6,567 nucleotides of DNA from Holophagaceae bacterium (GTDB taxonomy: Bacteria > Acidobacteriota > Holophagae > Holophagales > Holophagaceae): the NCBI GenBank assembly GCA_025353305.1, contig JANXQX010000220.1, positions 1 to 6,567 of the forward strand. The letters run 5' to 3'. Each line of letters starts with the position of its first letter. Position 1 is the stretch's first letter. The notes under the pieces were generated by a model. That model did not search any database and was not told the DNA's origin. It worked only from the letters and a program-made list of their open reading frames with translations. The position numbers and the translations under genes were made by a program. Below are positions 3,670-6,567 of this stretch, in pieces.

Positions 3670-6567
3670 ATGGCAACGAAAGGCCGTCTCGCAGTTTCCT
3701 TCCTCACTGCCGCCCTGGCCTCGGGCGCGCTACCCGCAGCCGTGCCACAGACCGTGGCCGCCCAGCGGGCCGCCGCCTCCACATCGCGCCTGGCATCGAT
3801 GATCCCCCAGCTGGGCCTCGATCAGGATCACGCGTTCACAATGGCGAAATTCCACTCGGACGAACTTAATCAGGTCCACGTCCACTTCCAGCAGACCTAC
3901 CGTGGCGTCAAGGTCTGGGAGGGCCAGGCCATCTCCCATATGGACAGTGAGGGTACCGAACTGCCCCTGACCAATGCCCTGTACAAAGGCATTCATATCA
4001 ATACGAATCCCGCCATGCAGTCGGGCGAGGCCCTCGCCATCGCAAGTGCCGATCTGGCCCCCAAGGGCACATTCTCGGCGGGTCCTACCATCGAACTGGT
4101 GGTGTTCCCTCAGACCACTCCCGTCCGGCGCACCTCTGCCTTGCATAAGGGCGATGCCGACATCGATGCCGAGGATCTCGAGAGGAGCATCCTCCGCTAC
4201 ACGCTGGCCTACCACGTGCACACGGAGTTGGAGAACAACCTGGATGGCATCCGCCAGACGGACTACATCATCAACGCCCATACCGGCGCGATCATCCTGA
4301 AGTGGGACAACCTCCACACTTCCGCCGCAGTCGGAACGGGTCATTCCCAGTACAGCGGCACAGTGAGCCTCAACACCAATAGTATCTCCACCGGCTTTGA
4401 AATGCGTGACATGACCCGCGGCACGGGCGGCACCTTCGGCAACAACATCGTGACGGACGGCAACCATGTGGCCGACACGAACTCGGCCTCCGGCCTCATC
4501 TACAAGAACTCCACCAACACCTGGGGTGATGGCGCCAACTACGTCGAAGGCTCTTCAGACACCGCCGCCAATGGCCAGACCGCAGCAGTGGACGCCATGT
4601 TCGGCATGATGACGACTTGGGATTTCTACAAGAACGTCCTTGGCCGCAATGGCATCGACAACGCCGGGACCTCCACTTACAGCCGTGTGCACATCAGCAA
4701 CAGCTATGACAACGCATTCTGGTCCGACAGCTGCTTCTGCATGACCTACGGCGATGGCAGCAGTTTCACTACCCTCACATCTATGGATGTGGCCGGCCAC
4801 GAAATGAGCCACGGCGTCATCGCGAATTCCGTCCCAGGCGGCCTCACCTACTCGGGCGAATCCGGCGGCCTGAACGAATCCAACTCCGACGTCTTCGGCA
4901 CCATGGTCGAGTTCTACGACCTTGGCGGTGGCGAGGCAGCCGCTTCAACCACCGTTCCTTCAACCGGCGGCAACTGGAACATCGGTGAGCAGCTCTCTTC
5001 GACACCGCTGCGCTACATGAACAAGCCGAGCCTCGACGGTTCCTCGCCGGATGCCTGGTCCTCCACCATTGGCAACCTTGACGTGCACTACAGCTCCGGC
5101 CCCGGCAACCGCCAGTTCTTCTTCCTGAGCCAAGGAGCCACCACATCTGGCAATAACAGCACCACGCTCCTGCCCACGGGCATGACGGGCGTCGGGAACG
5201 ACCATGCCACCCGCATCCACTACCGCGCCATGACCACGTACTATACTTCCGGCACCAACTATGCCGCGGCCCGCACAGCGCACATCAGCGCCGCCAAGGA
5301 TCTCTACGGCGCGGGTTCAGCTGAAGAGCAGGCCGTCTGGAACTCCTTCCACGGCATCAACGTGGGCGCGGCCTGGACCGGCACCGGCACAGCCCCGGCC
5401 ATCACCACCCAGCCCGCCAACGTGACCGTGACGGCTCCCGCCACGGCCACCTTCAGCGTCGTCGCCAGCGGTACCGCTCCGCTGTCCTACCAGTGGTTCA
5501 AGGGCACCACCGCCATCAGCGGCGCCACCGCCGCTAGCTACACCACGCCCGCCACCACTTCCGCTGACAACGCCACAACCTTCCATGTGACCGTCACCAA
5601 CTCCGCCGGCAGCGCCACCTCCAACAACGCCACCCTGACCGTCAACACCACGCCCACGGCCCCGGCCATCACCGGCCAGCCCGCCAACGCCACGGTGAAC
5701 GCGGGCTCCACGGCCAGCTTCAGCGTCACGGCCTCAGGCACGGCGCCCATGACCTACCAGTGGTACAAGGGCACCGCCGCCATCAGTGGCGCCACTGCTT
5801 CCAGCTACACCACGCCAGCCACGGTCGTCGGCGATAGCGGCTCAACCTTCCATGTGACCGTCACCAACAGCGTCGGCAGCGCCACCTCCAACAACGCCAC
5901 CCTGACCGTGAATCCCATCAGCACCACCGCCTTCAACGAAGTGGAACCCAACAATTCCATCGGCACCGCGAATGCCGTGGCTTCCACCTACACCAGCATC
6001 AAAGGCAATCTCACCGTCAGCACCGATGTGGACTACTACGCCCTCACCCTGGCGGCGGGCCAGAAGGTCACCATCAACATGACCGGCCCCACCGGCGTGG
6101 ACTGGGACCTCTACCTCAAGAACGCCGCAGGCACCACGCTGACCAGCTCCACGGGCAGCACCACCACCGAGAGCGTGACTTACACCAACACCGGCGCCTC
6201 GGCCGTCACGGTCTACCCCGAAGTGATCGTCTACAGCGGCGTCAGCAGCACGCCCTACACCCTGGCCCTGAGCTACGTGACGCCGCCACCTTCGGTAACC
6301 TACAACGAAGTGGAAGCCAACAACAGCATCGCCACGGCCAATGCCGTGCCGGACACCGCCACGAAGATCGTCGGCTACATCAGCAGCTCCACGGACAATG
6401 ACTACTTCGCGGTGAACGTGGGCGCAGGCAAGACCCTGTCGGTCGGCATGACCGGCCCGACGGGTTCGAGCTACGACTATGACTTGTACTTCTACAATGC
6501 GGCGGGCACCACGCTGGCCAGCAGCACGGGTTCCACCACCACGGAGAACGCCTCCTGGACCAACAGC
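3670..6567 (+). CDS. Secreted M4 (thermolysin-type) metalloprotease with Ig-like and PPC domains, 3' partial
   Basis: This is a zinc endopeptidase exported as a preproenzyme; 966 residues are visible, with no stop before the window ends. A Sec signal (about 1-31, hydrophobic 8-25) leads into an FTP-type propeptide segment (about 61-95) and a PepSY-like segment (about 176-212). The catalytic domain spans about 218-566. It has NAFW at 348-351, zinc-binding HEMSH at 377-381 with catalytic Glu378, third ligand Glu403 in GGLNESNSD, and transition-state His473 in DVHYSSG, so it should be active. Two Ig-like modules (575-659, 664-748) and two PPC modules (755-870 and 878 onward, the second cut off) follow. 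These are typical of secreted proteases that bind substrate or surfaces and may be trimmed off. Relative to thermolysin there are two-residue insertions between NAFW and YGDG, containing Cys355 and Cys357 (the only Cys seen), and between HEMSH and Glu403. The strong ribosome binding site supports the start. Confidence 0.95.
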   Translation, partial: MATKGRLAVSFLTAALASGALPAAVPQTVAAQRAAASTSRLASMIPQLGLDQDHAFTMAKFHSDELNQVHVHFQQTYRGVKVWEGQAISHMDSEGTELPLTNALYKGIHINTNPAMQSGEALAIASADLAPKGTFSAGPTIELVVFPQTTPVRRTSALHKGDADIDAEDLERSILRYTLAYHVHTELENNLDGIRQTDYIINAHTGAIILKWDNLHTSAAVGTGHSQYSGTVSLNTNSISTGFEMRDMTRGTGGTFGNNIVTDGNHVADTNSASGLIYKNSTNTWGDGANYVEGSSDTAANGQTAAVDAMFGMMTTWDFYKNVLGRNGIDNAGTSTYSRVHISNSYDNAFWSDSCFCMTYGDGSSFTTLTSMDVAGHEMSHGVIANSVPGGLTYSGESGGLNESNSDVFGTMVEFYDLGGGEAAASTTVPSTGGNWNIGEQLSSTPLRYMNKPSLDGSSPDAWSSTIGNLDVHYSSGPGNRQFFFLSQGATTSGNNSTTLLPTGMTGVGNDHATRIHYRAMTTYYTSGTNYAAARTAHISAAKDLYGAGSAEEQAVWNSFHGINVGAAWTGTGTAPAITTQPANVTVTAPATATFSVVASGTAPLSYQWFKGTTAISGATAASYTTPATTSADNATTFHVTVTNSAGSATSNNATLTVNTTPTAPAITGQPANATVNAGSTASFSVTASGTAPMTYQWYKGTAAISGATASSYTTPATVVGDSGSTFHVTVTNSVGSATSNNATLTVNPISTTAFNEVEPNNSIGTANAVASTYTSIKGNLTVSTDVDYYALTLAAGQKVTINMTGPTGVDWDLYLKNAAGTTLTSSTGSTTTESVTYTNTGASAVTVYPEVIVYSGVSSTPYTLALSYVTPPPSVTYNEVEANNSIATANAVPDTATKIVGYISSSTDNDYFAVNVGAGKTLSVGMTGPTGSSYDYDLYFYNAAGTTLASSTGSTTTENASWTNS
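5392..5646 (+). repeat. Ig-like module 1 coding repeat
   Basis: This stretch encodes 85 residues (575-659) of an Ig-like domain with the YQWFKG core Trp and a closing LTVN strand. It repeats 267 bp downstream as module 2. By hand alignment 66 of the 85 residues are the same. The 3' third is nearly identical at DNA level, notably from 5581, which points to recent duplication or gene conversion. Confidence 0.85.
5659..5913 (+). repeat. Ig-like module 2 coding repeat
   Basis: This is the second 85-residue Ig-like domain (664-748), with YQWYKG in place of YQWFKG. A short TTPT-type linker separates it from module 1. The stretch from 5848 repeats the one from 5581 with few changes. Confidence 0.85.
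5932..6279 (+). repeat. PPC (pre-peptidase C-terminal) module 1
   Basis: Residues 755-870 begin with FNEVEPNNS and show the DVDYYAL and DWDLYLKN strands typical of the bacterial pre-peptidase C-terminal beta-sandwich domain, often found at the end of secreted proteases. It repeats 369 bp downstream. Confidence 0.8.
6301..6567 (+). repeat. PPC module 2 (cut by the window edge)
   Basis: This copy starts YNEVEANNS at residue 878 and has DNDYFAV and DYDLYFYN in place of the module 1 strands. The AGTTL-x-SSTGSTTTE stretch is shared with module 1 (from 6127 and 6502), now offset by 375 bp because of a two-residue length difference. The module is incomplete at 6567. Confidence 0.8.

Noticed and set aside
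3730..5987. Multiple minus-strand frames opposite the protease, including Val/Ala-rich ones over the Ig-like repeats
   Set aside because: They are shadows created by the codon bias and by repeated coding sequence on the plus strand.

Overview
The window carries three protein-coding genes, all on the + strand: a complete der (ribosome-assembly GTPase), a complete exported amidohydrolase, and the first 966 codons of a large secreted M4 (thermolysin-type) metalloprotease that runs off the right edge. The genes are GC-rich with strong G/C preference at third positions. The proteins look like a Gram-negative, protein-degrading environmental bacterium. The M4 protease with C-terminal Ig-like and PPC modules, together with the style of the secreted amidohydrolase, suggests Acidobacteriota (Holophaga/Geothrix-like). 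This placement is inferred from protein style only, with moderate to low confidence.

Layout. Bases 1-31 are a bidirectional intrinsic terminator. Bases 31-394 hold no convincing gene. They contain two diverged copies of one repeat (36-138 and 243-394) separated by a 104-bp spacer. The outer end of the repeat, read on the minus strand, matches the 3' end pattern of a tRNA, and in copy 1 it continues through CCA straight into the terminator. der occupies 466-2046. A 71-bp gap with a possible weak promoter precedes the amidohydrolase, whose preferred start is the ATG at 2118; this gives a clean signal peptide. A 116-bp island of about 21% GC (3375-3490) then separates the two halves of the window. 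It is followed by about 175 bp of hairpin-rich leader, with a Shine-Dalgarno sequence that can be masked, and then by the M4 protease at 3670.

How the genes may work together. der is a housekeeping gene and probably only a chromosomal neighbour. The amidohydrolase belongs to the imidazolonepropionase/Xaa-Pro-dipeptidase-like branch and carries a Sec signal. It could act on small peptide or amide products outside the cytoplasm, while the M4 protease breaks down proteins outside the cell. The pairing is suggestive but unproven, because the AT-rich island makes a shared transcript unlikely.

The most unusual parts are the tRNA-end-linked repeat pair at the left edge, the AT-rich island plus structured leader ahead of the protease, and two small insertions (one containing a CxC pair) next to the protease active site. 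No CRISPR, phage, transposase or defence gene is visible.
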